Shown here one piece after another: positions 50,835 to 59,710 of a stretch of 64,000 nucleotides of DNA. The position numbers were made by a program, and so were the translations under genes. Numbering within the stretch: position 1 is the first letter of the stretch; each line of letters begins with the position of its first letter. Origin of the DNA: Oscillospiraceae bacterium (GTDB taxonomy: Bacteria; Bacillota; Clostridia; Oscillospirales; Ruminococcaceae). The notes under the pieces were generated by a model, which saw only the letters and a program-made list of their open reading frames with translations, had not been told where the DNA came from and ran no database searches. The stretch covers positions 62,001 to 126,000 of the forward strand of contig CAAGJO010000007.1 of the NCBI GenBank assembly GCA_900770285.1. Reading direction: 5' to 3'.

Positions 50835-51395
50835 TTAATCTAAATTACAATATTTCTCTCTTCCGCTTTTAAAAATATCTCCGCCATAACAGTCGTTTGC
50901 CACAACAAGAGGAAAGTCTTCAAAATAAAGCTTTTTAACTGATTCGCAGCCCAGGTCCTCAAAAGCTATAATCTCACATGATTTTATGCAGTTTGCTGCC
51001 AGAGCTCCGCAGCCACCGATAGCGCAAAGATAAATAGCTTTATTCCGTACAATTGCATCTACAACTTCTTTGGAACGCTCTCCTTTTCCTATCATTGCTC
51101 CCAGGCCTGAATCAAGAAATCTTGGTGCAAATCTGTCCATTCGTCCCGAAGTCGTAGGTCCGCATGAACCGATTGGTTTTCCTTCCGGAGCAGGAGTCGG
51201 GCCTGCATAATAAATTACTGCGTCCTTTAAATCATATGGCAGTTTTTCGCCATTGTCCAGCAACGCATTAATTCTTTTGTGAGCAGCGTCCCTTGAAGTA
51301 TAAACTATGCCAGAAAGTAAGATCTTATCGCCGCAATGAAACTCACCTGCTCTTTTTTTCAATTCTTCTGCTCTGCATTTATAAATCTGTGACAT
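50835..51395 (-). CDS. Class I fumarate hydratase beta subunit (C-terminal domain type)
   Basis: A 186-residue protein matching the beta subunit of two-subunit class I fumarase/L-tartrate dehydratase: GDKILLSGIVYTSRDAAHKR, YYAGPTPAPEGKPIGSCGPTTSGRMD, and LCAIGGCGALAANCI. The FeS-binding alpha subunit is not beside it; in this window the gene is alone behind ftsZ, so its partner must be elsewhere. I choose ATG 51395 with ACGGAGG; an upstream extension overlaps the ftsZ terminator. Confidence 0.88.
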   Translation of the reverse strand: MSQIYKCRAEELKKRAGEFHCGDKILLSGIVYTSRDAAHKRINALLDNGEKLPYDLKDAVIYYAGPTPAPEGKPIGSCGPTTSGRMDRFAPRFLDSGLGAMIGKGERSKEVVDAIVRNKAIYLCAIGGCGALAANCIKSCEIIAFEDLGCESVKKLYFEDFPLVVANDCYGGDIFKSGREKYCNLD

Positions 51396-51406
51396 AAAAA
51401 CCTCCG

Positions 51407-51439
51407 TAAAAAAAGGCGAACCATGTTTAACGGCTCGCC
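51407..51439 (-). terminator. Terminator after ftsZ
   Basis: GGCGAACC (51415-51422) pairs with GGCTCGCC (51432-51439); the minus-strand RNA then runs through seven T. It separates ftsZ from the fumarase-subunit gene, although it lies just 12 bp before that start. Confidence 0.75.
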
Positions 51440-51452
51440 CATCATTCAAAAA

Positions 51453-52565
51453 TTATTTGTTTGAGAATATGTTGAAAATATCATCGTAATAATTTGGATT
51501 ATTAGCAGCCTTAACTCCGGCTTTATGCATTGCTTCAGCCTTTGCCTGACTGTTTTTTAATGCTGATGTAACTGCGGAATTATTTCTTGGAAGCTTAAGA
51601 GTCTTTCCGTTGCCGTCGTAATCAGCAGCAATAACAGTAACCCAGACTTCATCAGTAGCTTCGCTGTCATAGCCGTTACCAAAGATGATTTCAGCGTCAG
51701 GATCAACAGCTTCTGTAATCGCATTTGTAAGAGCATCAATTTCATCAACAACAATATCTTCAGACATTGTAATATTAACAAGCAATCTCTTTGCACCCTT
51801 AATTGAAGTTTCAAGCAATTCGCTTGAAATAACCTGAGATACAACGTCCTGTACCTTATCCTTGCCGGTACCGTGACCAATAGCCATATGAGCATAACCT
51901 GCGTCTTTAATAATGGTTGTAATATCAGCAAAGTCAACGTTGATCTCATCATGTCTTGTAATGATCTCAGCAATTGAGATTACATCTGTTTTAAGCACAT
52001 CATCAGCAAGAGCATATGACTGACGCATTGTAAGTTTTTCCTTGCCGTTAAGAAGATTCTGGTTAGGAATAACAATAAGAGCATCAACATTTTCAAGCAA
52101 AGCTTCAATACCTTTTTCAGCCTTATCCATTTTCTTTGGACCTTCAAAATTAAATGGCTTTGTGACAACACCAACTGTAAGCTTTTCAAGGTCATGAGCG
52201 ATCTGAGCTACAACAGGAGCAGCACCGGTACCTGTTCCGCCGCCCATACCGGCTGTAATAAATACCATATCAGCATCCTTGATTGCCTCAGAAATTTCTT
52301 CTTTGCTTTCCTGAGCTGAAGCTTCACCAATCTCAGGCTTAGCACCTGCGCCAAGACCGTGAGTAAGCTTTGCACCTATCTGTATTTTTTCAGTAGCCTT
52401 TGAATTTTTCAATGCCTGGATATCTGTGTTAATTGCAATATATTCAACATTTCCGTCTATACCGTCAGCAGCAATACAGTTAAGTGCATTTCCGCCGCCT
52501 CCGCCGACACCTATTACCTTGATCTTTGCTCCTTCTGCAGGTGCTTCAACATATTCATAAGCCAT
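51453..52565 (-). CDS. ftsZ: Cell division protein FtsZ
   Basis: A 370-residue tubulin-like GTPase that forms the Z ring. GGGGNALNCIA near residue 20 and the GTP signature GGGTGTGAAPVVA near 108 are intact, as is the T7-loop region NVDFADITTIIKDAGYAHM. The variable linker is short and the C-terminal peptide (YYDDIFNIFSNK) is a shortened form of the FtsA/SepF-binding tail. A 173-bp AT-rich gap with its own promoter room separates it from divIB. ftsA is not in the window. Confidence 0.96.
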   Translation of the reverse strand: MAYEYVEAPAEGAKIKVIGVGGGGGNALNCIAADGIDGNVEYIAINTDIQALKNSKATEKIQIGAKLTHGLGAGAKPEIGEASAQESKEEISEAIKDADMVFITAGMGGGTGTGAAPVVAQIAHDLEKLTVGVVTKPFNFEGPKKMDKAEKGIEALLENVDALIVIPNQNLLNGKEKLTMRQSYALADDVLKTDVISIAEIITRHDEINVDFADITTIIKDAGYAHMAIGHGTGKDKVQDVVSQVISSELLETSIKGAKRLLVNITMSEDIVVDEIDALTNAITEAVDPDAEIIFGNGYDSEATDEVWVTVIAADYDGNGKTLKLPRNNSAVTSALKNSQAKAEAMHKAGVKAANNPNYYDDIFNIFSNK

Positions 52566-52738
52566 TTTAACTTCCTCCTATTTGCAGCTTTCTTAAATTA
52601 CATATATAAATCAAATCTCAAAATCTGTATAAGTAACCATAATACCATAATATATGATATCATAATTTTTAATAAAAGTAAAGTACTAATAAAAATAATT
52701 TGTTAATTTTTATTTAACAACTCCTGATAATAAACATT

Positions 52739-53575
52739 TTATCCGGCAACTTTGGAATCTGTACTTTCAGGAATTGCTGAAATTCCGCTTTCAGCACTGT
52801 TATAAATTACAGTGCCCTTATAATTGTCGCCCAGCTTCTCAGTAATTACAACCTTCAGATATTTTAACTTGTAATCAAGATCTAGAGAGCTGCCTACTGT
52901 AACATTGATATTGTTGTTATAAACAAATTTTATCTCTGCTCTGTCAGTTAAATCTATTTGTGTTATCTTCTTAAAATCAAGCTCTTTTATATTGCTCATA
53001 AATTCCAACAGTACTTTTGTAGTTAAAACATCATTAGTTTCAACATTTTCTCCCGCCTTAATGCTTTTAAGACCTTTTACTTTTATTAAAGGAATGTTCT
53101 TATTGCGCTTTTCATTTCCTGCCTCAAGGATCTTCCCCAAATCTGAAAGCACATAATACTTTCCTTCAAATTCAATATCCGCAGCCTTTTGGGCCTCCTT
53201 TATGTTAATTTCAAGGGATGACGGGAATTTCTTTTCCACGCTGACAGAATCAATATAAACCAGATTATTTGCCAGACGTTCTTCAATCTTCTTGGTATCC
53301 GTTCTGATAAGATTTCCTTTGTTGGGTATGCCGCCGACCACAAAGATCTGATTTCTGTCATAAAGTGTTACACCATTAATTATAACACTGTCTGCATTAT
53401 AATTAAAAAAGCAGGTCATGCACAAAATTATCATTACCAAAACCGCAAATATAATTGCAACAGCATAATAGCCGTTCATATTATGGCGTCTGTGTCTTCG
53501 GTCAACCTTTACATTTCTGCCATGCATAACCTTAATTTGTGCTTTTTCTTCTCCGCTTTTTATAACATCTTTCAT
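52739..53575 (-). CDS. divIB: Cell division protein DivIB/FtsQ
   Basis: A 278-residue bitopic protein: basic N-terminal tail, one membrane segment near residues 36-57 (YYAVAIIFAVLVMIILCMTC), then the POTRA domain beginning at ADSVIINGVTLYDRNQIF and the FtsQ/DivIB beta domain. It links with FtsL and DivIC at the septum. It follows murA by 26 bp in the division-cell wall cluster and is typical in length. Confidence 0.9.
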   Translation of the reverse strand: MKDVIKSGEEKAQIKVMHGRNVKVDRRHRRHNMNGYYAVAIIFAVLVMIILCMTCFFNYNADSVIINGVTLYDRNQIFVVGGIPNKGNLIRTDTKKIEERLANNLVYIDSVSVEKKFPSSLEINIKEAQKAADIEFEGKYYVLSDLGKILEAGNEKRNKNIPLIKVKGLKSIKAGENVETNDVLTTKVLLEFMSNIKELDFKKITQIDLTDRAEIKFVYNNNINVTVGSSLDLDYKLKYLKVVITEKLGDNYKGTVIYNSAESGISAIPESTDSKVAG

Positions 53576-53601
53576 ATTATCTGTCCTTTTAATACTCTTA
53601 T

Positions 53602-54855
53602 TCAGAACCTTTGAATTCTTCCGCCCACCGATGACAGCTGGTTTTCAATTTCCTCATAGCCCCGATCTATATACTTAACATTAGAAATAATCGTTTCACC
53701 TTCAGCTGCCAATGCTGCAATAACCAACGCTGCTCCGCCTCTTAAATCGGTGGCTACAACATTTGCGCCGTAAAGCTTTTTAACTCCCTCGATAACTGCG
53801 ACCTTACCTTCAACTTTGATATCCGCACCCATCCGCACAAGCTCATCTACATGCCGATATCTGTTTTCAAAGATATTCTCCACAATAACGCTGGTGCCTT
53901 GAGCCTTTGTAAGCGTTGCCATAATTATTGCCTGGGCATCTGTAGGAAAGCCCGGATACGGCATTGTCCGAATGGTTTTCACCGCTTTAAGATTTCTTCT
54001 TCCGTTTAAGTATATTTTATCCTCACAAGTATAAACTCCACAGCCCATTTGCTCAAATATGGGCAGAACTGTGGCAATATCATGAGCGTTTGCATGGGTA
54101 AGAGCGATTTCTCCTCCCGTGACAGCTGCGGCTCCCAATAGTGTACAAGCCACAATTCTATCCGGCATTACCGTATATTCGCAGCCATGAAGTTCCTTAA
54201 CACCGGTTATATAAACTATGCCATTTTCACTTATATTAATTCTTGCACCGCAGGCATTGAGAAATCCTGCAAGATCAGCAATTTCAGGTTCTCTCGCCGC
54301 ATTGTAAATCACCGTATCGCCTTTTGCAGCACAAGCGGCAAGCATTATATTTTCAGTAGCACCAACTGACGGAAACGAAAGGTTTATTCTTGCACCTTTA
54401 AGCCCTTTGGGTGTCTGACAATCAAGAACTCCATGCTCCTCGTTGATAATCACACCCATTTGCCTGAAAGCTGAAAGGTGCAGGTCAATTGGCCTTGGCC
54501 CAAGCTCGCATCCTCCCGGAAACGACAGTCTGCAGCTGCCTGTTCTTCCCAAAATTGCTCCCATAAAAACAATAGATGAACGCATTTCACGCATTAATGA
54601 TTCAGGGACGAAGCTGTTGCTTATAGAATCTGAGTTTACGATAACTGTGTGATCATTGAATTTACAGTCAAATCCAAGACAATTGAGAATTCTGCATGAA
54701 GCAAAAACATCTGAAAGCTTTGGGCAGTTATGAATTATTGTTTTTCCTTTAGGGAGCACTGATGCCGCCAGCAAAGGCAGAACGCTGTTTTTTGCTCCCT
54801 GCACGGCAATTTCACCGCTAATTCGTCTTTCTCCCTCAATTCTAAGCCTTTGCAT
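53602..54855 (-). CDS. murA: UDP-N-acetylglucosamine 1-carboxyvinyltransferase
   Basis: A 417-residue MurA, which adds enolpyruvate from PEP to UDP-GlcNAc as the first committed step of peptidoglycan synthesis. The start shows LRIEGERRISGEIAVQGAKN, and the catalytic loop keeps its Cys (PGGCELGPRPIDLHL), the residue alkylated by fosfomycin. I choose ATG 54855 behind GGGAG. Its place inside the cluster between murG and divIB is a lineage feature; many Firmicutes keep murA elsewhere. Confidence 0.95.
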   Translation of the reverse strand: MQRLRIEGERRISGEIAVQGAKNSVLPLLAASVLPKGKTIIHNCPKLSDVFASCRILNCLGFDCKFNDHTVIVNSDSISNSFVPESLMREMRSSIVFMGAILGRTGSCRLSFPGGCELGPRPIDLHLSAFRQMGVIINEEHGVLDCQTPKGLKGARINLSFPSVGATENIMLAACAAKGDTVIYNAAREPEIADLAGFLNACGARINISENGIVYITGVKELHGCEYTVMPDRIVACTLLGAAAVTGGEIALTHANAHDIATVLPIFEQMGCGVYTCEDKIYLNGRRNLKAVKTIRTMPYPGFPTDAQAIIMATLTKAQGTSVIVENIFENRYRHVDELVRMGADIKVEGKVAVIEGVKKLYGANVVATDLRGGAALVIAALAAEGETIISNVKYIDRGYEEIENQLSSVGGRIQRF

Positions 54856-54915
54856 AGTAAGTCTCCCTTTCAAAGAAATTCATCTTATACTATGCAAAAG
54901 TTGAGATAATAGTTC

Positions 54916-56049
54916 TTATCCCTTGATCAAAGGTTCAAGAGCATTCATTATCCTCTCATTAGTGTCTTTTATATAAAGCTTTGCAGAATTTGCTGAAAGC
55001 TCAGCCATTTTTTCAGGATTTGAAATAAGCTCGTCAAGCTTATCTATAATTGTATTCTCCTTAAGATCTTTTTCTTCAAAAACAAAGCCTGCTCCTGCAT
55101 TCTGCAAAACCATGCCATTATGATACTGATGATTTTCCGCCACCATTGGAGAAGGAATGAGAATTGCTCCTCTTCCCACAGCTTCAAGTTCTGCAAGAGT
55201 GCTTGCACCGCAGCGTGTTATAACAAGATCAGCTGCTGCCATTGCCAAAGGCATGTTTATATAATCCTTGACAATAAGGTGAGGATTGCCCTTGACCTTT
55301 ATACCGTCATTTTCGAGCTTTGCAATATAATCACTGTAGCCTTTATATGTCCCATAGGAGTGTATGTGATTTACCTTAATATTTTTATCCTGATACCACT
55401 TAAAGACTCTTGCCATATTTTCATTTATAACTCGTGAACCAAGGCTGCCTCCCGAAGAAAGAATACATATATCGTCCTCTTCAAAACCAAGTTCCTTTTT
55501 TGCAGCAGTTTTGGTTTTGAGTTCAAAGGCTTTTCTTACAGGAAGTCCCGTTACAACAGCTTTTTTCATAACATCAGGTTCAAGATTTTTGGTCTCTGCA
55601 ACGGTAAGCATTATAACATCAACACTTTTGGAAAGCATTTTTGTAGTAACTCCAGCAAAAGCATTAGCCTCATGAATCGCAGTTTTTATGCCCATTTGCG
55701 CAGCCTTCCGCACAATAGGTCCCGAAACATATCCTCCTGTACCAATAACCAGATCAGGCTTGAAGTCTTTTATAATTTCTTTGGCTCTTTTTCCGGATTT
55801 GCTTAAATAATATACCGCTTTAAGATTCCGTTTTAAATTTTCAAGGGACATTCTGCGCTGAAAGCCTTCAATCATAAACGGTTCAAAAGGATATCCGTTT
55901 TGTGGAACAATCTTTGCCTCAAGCTTTGTAGGATTTCCTGCAAAACAAAATTCAGCGTCAGGATATTTTGATTTTATTATTTCTGCAATAGCAAGGGCAG
56001 GGTTAATATGACCGGCTGTTCCGCCGCCTGCCAATAATACTCTCAGCAT
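54916..56049 (-). CDS. murG: UDP-GlcNAc:undecaprenyl-PP-MurNAc-pentapeptide transferase
   Basis: A 377-residue GT28 glycosyltransferase that converts lipid I to lipid II at the inner membrane face. The N-terminal GGGTAGHINPALAIA loop, GTGGYVSGPIVRKA and the C-terminal donor-site ITRCGASTLAELEAVGRGAILIP are all intact. Typical length. It lies 15 bp behind ftsW. Confidence 0.96.
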   Translation of the reverse strand: MLRVLLAGGGTAGHINPALAIAEIIKSKYPDAEFCFAGNPTKLEAKIVPQNGYPFEPFMIEGFQRRMSLENLKRNLKAVYYLSKSGKRAKEIIKDFKPDLVIGTGGYVSGPIVRKAAQMGIKTAIHEANAFAGVTTKMLSKSVDVIMLTVAETKNLEPDVMKKAVVTGLPVRKAFELKTKTAAKKELGFEEDDICILSSGGSLGSRVINENMARVFKWYQDKNIKVNHIHSYGTYKGYSDYIAKLENDGIKVKGNPHLIVKDYINMPLAMAAADLVITRCGASTLAELEAVGRGAILIPSPMVAENHQYHNGMVLQNAGAGFVFEEKDLKENTIIDKLDELISNPEKMAELSANSAKLYIKDTNERIMNALEPLIKG

Positions 56050-56064
56050 TGTAATGCACCTCTT

Positions 56065-57282
56065 TTATTTTTTTCTCGCTCTTTGCCGTGATATATTCAG
56101 AAGTATTCCCATTTCTGCTAGCTGAAATACCAAAGCTGTTCCTCCCGAACTAAAGAACGGAAGAGCAATACCTGTGTTCGGGAAAGCATTGCAGGATACG
56201 GCTATATTTAAAAAAGCCTGCAAACCAATCTGCAAAACTATACCTACAGCCAGAAGCATACCAAATCTGTCCTTTGCATTGACTGCAATATAAAATCCTC
56301 TTATCACAAAAAGCAGAAACAGAATGATAACTGCTAGCGCACCGAAAAATCCCAGCTCTTCGCATATAATGGAGAAAATAAAGTCGTTCTGTGATTCAGG
56401 AAGGTATAAATACTTCTGTCTTGAGTTGCCGAAGCCCAGTCCGAACCAGCCGCCTGAACCTATGGCAAGCAGTCCCTGATATGTCTGCGCCGTATCACCG
56501 CTGATATCAGACATAGGATCTCTCCAGCTCTGAAATCTAGTTGTAAGATAAGAAAACTTATCGCTTCCTGAAAGCAGCATAAACAGTACAAATAATACAA
56601 TAAGTCCAAGACCTGCACCAAGAAATATAACCATATGCTTTTTAGGTACGTCACCAACAAACATCATAGCTATACCTATAAGCAGCACAAGCAATACAGC
56701 GGATAAATGTCTTTGTAAAACAAGTGCAAAGCAAGTAGCTCCTATAATCAGTGCAAAAGGAACTATAGAATATTTCATGGATTTGAATTTAGGAAAATTC
56801 AGTGCAAGCATATATGCAAACACCATAATAAATACTATTTTTAAAAGCTCTGACGGCTGAAATGACAGGGGTCCGATGCTGATCCATCTGCTTGCATCTG
56901 CCGTAGAGTTTCCAAACATGGCGGTAAACAGAGATAAAGCTTCTACAATTACAAAGGAAAAAAGTACTACCTTTGTATTTTGAAAAAAGTGATAATCCAG
57001 AAAGGACGTGCCAATTAAAATTACCATACCCAAAACCGCTGCAACAAGCTGAGTTTTCAGATATGCATATGGATTGTTGCTTTCATAAAGGCTTGTGGCA
57101 TAGCTTGCAGAAAACATCATTATAAGACCAAACACCAAAAGCACAAGGACTATAAGAAAAAACGGTTTGTCTATTTCGCTTATAATCAATTTTGCATTCA
57201 AAGATTTTCGTGCCTGAGCCACCTGCTTTGGCCTGCCTACACCGTGAACGGTAATTCCGGCAGTTGATTCTTTTTTTGCCAT
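56065..57282 (-). CDS. ftsW: Peptidoglycan polymerase FtsW (SEDS family)
   Basis: A 405-residue SEDS glycosyltransferase with about ten hydrophobic segments. GLIMMFSASYATSLYE at the N-terminus, WISIGPLSFQPSELLKIVF, and PNTGIALPFFSSGGTALVF near the C-terminus are family signatures. With the class B PBP it polymerises septal peptidoglycan. I choose ATG 57282 behind AGGAGG; the frame extends upstream into the mraY-like gene. Confidence 0.95.
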   Translation of the reverse strand: MAKKESTAGITVHGVGRPKQVAQARKSLNAKLIISEIDKPFFLIVLVLLVFGLIMMFSASYATSLYESNNPYAYLKTQLVAAVLGMVILIGTSFLDYHFFQNTKVVLFSFVIVEALSLFTAMFGNSTADASRWISIGPLSFQPSELLKIVFIMVFAYMLALNFPKFKSMKYSIVPFALIIGATCFALVLQRHLSAVLLVLLIGIAMMFVGDVPKKHMVIFLGAGLGLIVLFVLFMLLSGSDKFSYLTTRFQSWRDPMSDISGDTAQTYQGLLAIGSGGWFGLGFGNSRQKYLYLPESQNDFIFSIICEELGFFGALAVIILFLLFVIRGFYIAVNAKDRFGMLLAVGIVLQIGLQAFLNIAVSCNAFPNTGIALPFFSSGGTALVFQLAEMGILLNISRQRARKK

Positions 57283-57295
57283 TCTGCAGCCTCCT

Positions 57296-58333
57296 TTACA
57301 TAAGTTTTGTACTATACACAGCAAAAGCAACGCCTGCCGCTCCGCCTATTATTGTCAAACCAGAAAATATTATCATTATTTTATAATCCGAGTATCCTTT
57401 TGCTAAAAAGTGTCCATGCAGGCTTTCACCTTTGAATATAAGCTTTTTGCTTTTTTTGTAGACTATAAATTCCAACAAAGAGCAAAACCCGTCAATGAAA
57501 AAGCTTATGCCTGCCAAAAGTACACATATATGCAGCTTTGAAACTACCGCAAGTCCTGCGGCAATTCCACCCAAAAGCAAAGAGCCCGATTGTCCTAAGT
57601 GTATTTTTGCGGGGGAAATGTTCCATATAAGAAATCCACCGCATACAGCTGAAAAAACATAGGCAAAAACATTAAGATAATCATTGCCGGTGACTGCACC
57701 GTATGCTGCAAAAAACAGTGAATATATCATAACGCTGAGAGTGCAAAGTCCGCCTACAGATGATTTTGTATTCCTTCCGAAACAATCATGCACCTTAACA
57801 GCATTTATAGTTATTGTCATACCAAGAGCAAGCAAAGGATAATAAGTCCAGCCAAAGTTTATATAGCCAAGTCTGAAAGGCAGTAAGATTTCTGTAGTGC
57901 CGTCATGACAAAAAGCTTTCAGTGAAAGCAGAAAAGCAAGGCACAAAAGAAATTCTGCCAGAATTTTAGTACCGTATTTTAAACCCACATTAGCTTTTCG
58001 TACATCTTTTAAATAGTCCTCAACAGCTCCTAAGAGCATGAGAAATACGGCAAAAATGCTGACGGATAAATACTCTGCGCCAATATTTTCACCCAGTCCA
58101 TCATTCTGAACATTAACTGTACCCATAGCAAGTGCTGTTCCCACAAGCAGCGGCAACAGCATTACAGCTCCGCCAAAAAGCGGCTCAGAACCGTCTGCCT
58201 CAAATCTTGAACCAATATATAAATCAAACTTGCCGGTTTTCAGTTTTCGGAAATAAGGCATCATAACCCTTACGCACAGAAAACCGATCACAAGCACGAT
58301 CGCCATAATAATAAGCGATTTACTCCAAAGCAT
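57296..58333 (-). CDS. MraY-like phospho-MurNAc-pentapeptide transferase homologue with altered active site
   Basis: A 345-residue membrane protein of the MraY family, in the usual mraY position between murF and ftsW. The family motifs are recognisable but changed: GAVEDYLKDVRKANVGL has Glu105-Asp106 for Asp-Asp; INAVKVHDCFGRN (residues 176-188) departs strongly from NAVNLTDGLDG; GQSGSLLLGG has Gln248 for the Mg-binding Asp; and HGHF (306-309) replaces HHHF. Known MraY enzymes need these acidic residues. It may be a redesigned enzyme, a paralogue with other function, or a non-catalytic partner. No second MraY is in the window. Confidence 0.8.
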   Translation of the reverse strand: MLWSKSLIIMAIVLVIGFLCVRVMMPYFRKLKTGKFDLYIGSRFEADGSEPLFGGAVMLLPLLVGTALAMGTVNVQNDGLGENIGAEYLSVSIFAVFLMLLGAVEDYLKDVRKANVGLKYGTKILAEFLLCLAFLLSLKAFCHDGTTEILLPFRLGYINFGWTYYPLLALGMTITINAVKVHDCFGRNTKSSVGGLCTLSVMIYSLFFAAYGAVTGNDYLNVFAYVFSAVCGGFLIWNISPAKIHLGQSGSLLLGGIAAGLAVVSKLHICVLLAGISFFIDGFCSLLEFIVYKKSKKLIFKGESLHGHFLAKGYSDYKIMIIFSGLTIIGGAAGVAFAVYSTKLM

Positions 58334-59681
58334 TTACAACCTCTTCCAACTTCATTCCACGGCTGCCTTTGAACAGCACAGCATCATTTTCTTTAAGGTT
58401 TGCTTTCAGGTAATCGGCAAGAGCCTCTCGGCTTTCAAAGCAATGACAATTATTTTCATCAAAACCTTTTTTAACAGCTGCTTCTTTATAAAGCTCGGAG
58501 TTTTCCCCGAAACATAAGATATAGTCACATTTGCCAGCTGCATATTCGCCAACATTTTTGTGCAGCTTTCTGGCTTTGTCACCAAGCTCAAGCATTCCGC
58601 CGAGGACAGCATATCTTTTGCCCTCGCCTTTTATCTCAACTTTACTCAGAACATCAAGAGATGATTTCATTGAATCGGGTGACGCATTATAACAGTCCAC
58701 AATGAATACTTTACCATTGCTTTCATGGATATTTTGTCTTATGCCGTCAGGTCTGAACTTTTTAAGTCCTGCAGCAATTTCCTCAGGTTCCATGCCCAAT
58801 TCACTTCCTACACAAAAAGCTGCAAGAGCATTCTGTACATTATGAATCCCCATACAATTCAGTTCTGCGTCAATAACACCATAGGAGCTGTGAATTTTAA
58901 ATTCAAGCCTGTTCATGCTTTCTTTTATATCAGTTGCATAAACATCGCAGTCCTTTTTCTTTGTGGAATAGTATATTACTTTCCTTGTGCCATGCAAGTC
59001 AATAGTCCTGAGATATTTATCATCCTGGGATACAATAAGCGGTGCGTCATAATCTGCACCGTCAAGAATCTCAAGCTTTGCTTTCAGTATGTTTTCCTGA
59101 CTCTCCAGATTTTCAATATGCGAAACGCCAATGTTGGTAATAACAGCCATAGTTGGTCTGGCGCAAAGGGAAAGCTTTGAGATCTCTCCCGCATGAGACA
59201 TGCCCATTTCAACCACAGCCGCTGTATTTTCATCAGACAGTGTAAACAAAGTCCATGGTACGCCAATATCATTATTATGATTTCCTTGAGTTTTCATTGT
59301 ATTGAACTTTTCAGAAAGAACACAGGCAATCATATCCTTAGTAGTGGTCTTACCCACGCTTCCTGTAATTCCCACAACGGGAATGTCAAATTTACTTCTG
59401 TAATATGATGCAAGTTCAAGGAGCGCTTTTCTTGTGGAATCAACAACTATGCACTTTGCACCGTCTACAATATGGTCGGTAATAACAGCTTCAGCACCAA
59501 GCTCCATAGCTTTCCTGGCATAAAGATGCCCGTCAGTTTTTTCGCCTTTTATAGCCACAAAAACAGAGCCTTCTGATATTGTTCTTGTATCAGTTGAAAT
59601 ATTATTTATCTCTGCATTTGCAGGGTATCCGAAACTTCCGTCAACCGCCGCAACTATTTCAGCCAGATTCATTTTTTCCAT
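58320..59681 (-). CDS. murF: UDP-MurNAc-tripeptide:D-Ala-D-Ala ligase
   Basis: A 453-residue MurF ligase adding D-Ala-D-Ala to UDP-MurNAc-tripeptide. The ATP loop GITGSVGKTTTKDMI near residue 107, EMGMSHAGEISKLS and FRPDGIRQNIHE, followed by CYNASPDS, are typical. It overlaps the mraY-like gene by 14 bp and lies 29 bp behind murE. Confidence 0.95.
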   Translation of the reverse strand: MEKMNLAEIVAAVDGSFGYPANAEINNISTDTRTISEGSVFVAIKGEKTDGHLYARKAMELGAEAVITDHIVDGAKCIVVDSTRKALLELASYYRSKFDIPVVGITGSVGKTTTKDMIACVLSEKFNTMKTQGNHNNDIGVPWTLFTLSDENTAAVVEMGMSHAGEISKLSLCARPTMAVITNIGVSHIENLESQENILKAKLEILDGADYDAPLIVSQDDKYLRTIDLHGTRKVIYYSTKKKDCDVYATDIKESMNRLEFKIHSSYGVIDAELNCMGIHNVQNALAAFCVGSELGMEPEEIAAGLKKFRPDGIRQNIHESNGKVFIVDCYNASPDSMKSSLDVLSKVEIKGEGKRYAVLGGMLELGDKARKLHKNVGEYAAGKCDYILCFGENSELYKEAAVKKGFDENNCHCFESREALADYLKANLKENDAVLFKGSRGMKLEEVVNALE

Positions 59682-59710
59682 TATTTATCGCCCATCTCTT
59701 TTGTCTATAT

